The notes under the pieces were generated by a model. That model was not told the origin of the DNA and did not search any database. It was given only the letters and a program-made list of their open reading frames with translations. Shown piece after piece: positions 5,749-6,853 of a stretch of 6,853 bases of DNA (within the stretch, counting starts at the first letter, position 1; each line of letters starts with the position of its first letter). This stretch comes from Gammaproteobacteria bacterium. GTDB lineage: Bacteria; Pseudomonadota; Gammaproteobacteria; Pseudomonadales; Pseudohongiellaceae. Where the stretch lies: NCBI GenBank assembly GCA_003451715.1, contig DMJN01000249.1, forward strand, positions 1 through 6,853, in the 5' to 3' direction. The position numbers were made by a program, and so were the translations under genes.

Positions 5749-6703
5749 ACAGCAAGCAGACGACGCAGCACTTTCCCGGCTGTTAAGCCAGGCCGAGCCG
5801 CCGCGCTCACCCCAGCATGTGGATGAGGCCGTGCTGCGCTACGCCAGGGAAAATGCTCCGGATACCGCAGGCCAGGCCGCCTCTTCATTCTGGTTTATAA
5901 ACCGCCGCTGGATACCGGTACTGGCGACCTTCTCCGTCGCCGCGCTGGGGGTGTCGGTATCGCTGCAGATCTTCAGCCCCAATGAACTGGAGCAAGATGC
6001 CGTAGCTACCCTTAGTGAAGCCGAGTTCGGCTTGCGGCAGGAAAGCGTGGGCCTGCAGGCGCAGGCACCGGCTGATGAACTGGCGGTAGTCGCTGACGAG
6101 AACAGGCTGGCCCGGGAGCGGGTAGATGCCGGTGTAGTGTTTAACGCCGAGCCGCTCCAGGACGTCGATCAGATTGAAGTGGCTGCACTCTCTACACAGG
6201 ACGCCGATCAGAACGATGTGGCCGCGCTTTCTACAACTTCAGCAGCGCTCGAAGAAGAAGTACAAATTGCTACGGCGGCCCAGCCTGCTGCTGCGCCTAT
6301 TGCCATCCGGGATCAGGCCGTCGCCGCCCCGCAGGCCACTGCGCAGAGCAACCCTCGCCGCGCAGTCGCCAATACGGCGGTAGCCGGGCGGTCGGCATTC
6401 AGCGCCGATCTTGCCGCGATAGCGGTTGCTGCTATCAGCGAGGAAAACCTGCCGAATTTTCTGGCGCTTTTAGGACGGGTACTGGATGGGGCGCCGACAG
6501 TTGAAAGGGGTGCGGTGAGTGGCGACAGCACGCCACAGGCGCTCGTAGCACGCATGGTGACGCTGTATGGTGAACTGGTGGATGAAGGGGCGCTGGCAGC
6601 AGCCGAAGCCCGCTATGTGACGGTGACTGCAGGATTCGCGGACTTCGAACTGCCCCTCACGCTGGAAGCGGCGGTGAATCTGTTACGACCACTGGCTGAC
6701 TAA
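5738..6703 (+). CDS. Single-pass membrane protein, probable anti-sigma factor
   Basis: The 321-residue product has a polar N-terminal segment (1-50) containing the helix VDEAVLRYAREN at 28-39. A single membrane span follows at about 58-79, preceded by Arg56-Arg57, so the N-terminus should be cytoplasmic and the rest periplasmic. No HxxxCxxC zinc motif is present, so it is not a classical ZAS anti-sigma factor; the cytoplasmic part is short and would bind the sigma factor in another way. The periplasmic part starts with a low-complexity Ala/Gln/Asp-rich region (about 85-215) that contains a 13-residue tandem duplication at 141-166, and ends in a compact, mostly helical region (about 220-321). 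The 11-base overlap with the ECF sigma gene and the topology are the basis for the anti-sigma call; sequence alone does not prove it. The alternative is a membrane accessory protein of the VWA lipoprotein. The gene ends 18 bases before the stop of a convergent gene. Confidence 0.75.
   Translation: MPTKQQADDAALSRLLSQAEPPRSPQHVDEAVLRYARENAPDTAGQAASSFWFINRRWIPVLATFSVAALGVSVSLQIFSPNELEQDAVATLSEAEFGLRQESVGLQAQAPADELAVVADENRLARERVDAGVVFNAEPLQDVDQIEVAALSTQDADQNDVAALSTTSAALEEEVQIATAAQPAAAPIAIRDQAVAAPQATAQSNPRRAVANTAVAGRSAFSADLAAIAVAAISEENLPNFLALLGRVLDGAPTVERGAVSGDSTPQALVARMVTLYGELVDEGALAAAEARYVTVTAGFADFELPLTLEAAVNLLRPLAD
6158..6235 (+). repeat. Two-copy tandem repeat of 39 bases in the anti-sigma-like gene
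   Basis: Two adjacent 39-base units (6158-6196 and 6197-6235) encode QDVDQIEVAALST and QDADQNDVAALST. They differ at 7 of 39 bases by my count, several of them silent third positions, so the duplication is not recent and the repeated motif seems to have been kept. It lies in the periplasmic linker. Confidence 0.85.
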
Positions 6704-6721
6704 CCCCTAGGAAACGCGATC

Positions 6722-6853
6722 CTACATGCCCGGCTCGGAGGCCACCTGGCCGTCCAGTTCCAGCACGTAGATAAACAGGGGGATAAGTAGCTCGCCGAGT
6801 TGGGAGTCCATCATGCCACGCACCTCGTGCCAGTCCAGTCCCCCGACACCGGT
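6722..6853 (-). CDS. 3' end of an unrecognised convergent gene (partial)
   Basis: The minus strand is open from the window edge to a TAG at 6724-6722, giving 43 C-terminal residues that begin TGVGGLDWHEVRGMMDSQLG and end ASEPGM. The composition is GC-rich and the residues look like a real soluble protein with an amphipathic helix and a hydrophobic segment LLIPLFIYVLEL. I do not recognise the family. It converges with the anti-sigma-like gene, with 17 to 18 bases between the stops and no terminator in the gap. Most of the gene lies outside the window. Confidence 0.6.
   Translation of the reverse strand, partial: TGVGGLDWHEVRGMMDSQLGELLIPLFIYVLELDGQVASEPGM

Noticed and set aside
1..6853. CRISPR array, tRNA, rRNA, insertion sequence or integrase
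   Set aside because: No regularly spaced repeats, no cloverleaf or rRNA-like sequence that I could see, and no transposase or recombinase motifs in any frame.

Overview
The window looks like a chromosomal stretch from a Gram-negative bacterium, most likely a gammaproteobacterium. This rests on a lipobox-bearing VWA protein of the YfbK type followed by an ECF sigma factor and a single-span partner protein, all in GC-rich DNA. I cannot name genus or species from the sequence.

Left part (1 to about 3100) is AT-rich. It carries one leftward locus on the minus strand: a 542-codon frame (HTH, then a STAND/NB-ARC-type NTPase, then the start of a helical C-terminal region) followed by a 330-codon frame of TPR-like repeats. 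The two frames overlap by four bases (GTGA) exactly at a run of eight T on the coding strand. A -1 slip on that run joins them into one 872-residue protein. The family architecture I recall continues smoothly across the join, so this is best read as one STAND protein split by a homopolymer. The cause could be programmed frameshifting, transcriptional slippage, a phase-variable or inactivating indel, or a sequencing error. This is the most interesting signal in the window.

Middle part (2827-3246) is about 420 bases of divergent intergenic DNA. It has no convincing gene. It holds a stem-loop followed by T6 on the minus strand (a possible attenuator in the leader of the STAND gene), a perfect 10-bp palindrome between weak candidate promoters, and a good ribosome binding site for the rightward operon.

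Right part (3247-6703) is GC-rich and encodes a tight three-gene rightward operon: a VWA-domain lipoprotein with an intact MIDAS metal site, an ECF sigma factor, and a single-pass membrane protein that overlaps the sigma gene by 11 bases and is probably its anti-sigma regulator. The layout suggests envelope-linked signalling, with the lipoprotein on the outside, the anti-sigma spanning the inner membrane and the sigma factor in the cytoplasm. The window ends in the 3' part of a convergent minus-strand gene that I do not recognise.

The sharp change in base composition between the two halves suggests that the STAND locus was acquired separately from the sigma-factor operon. STAND proteins with TPR sensors are often accessory and some act in phage defence, but nothing in this window proves that role here.
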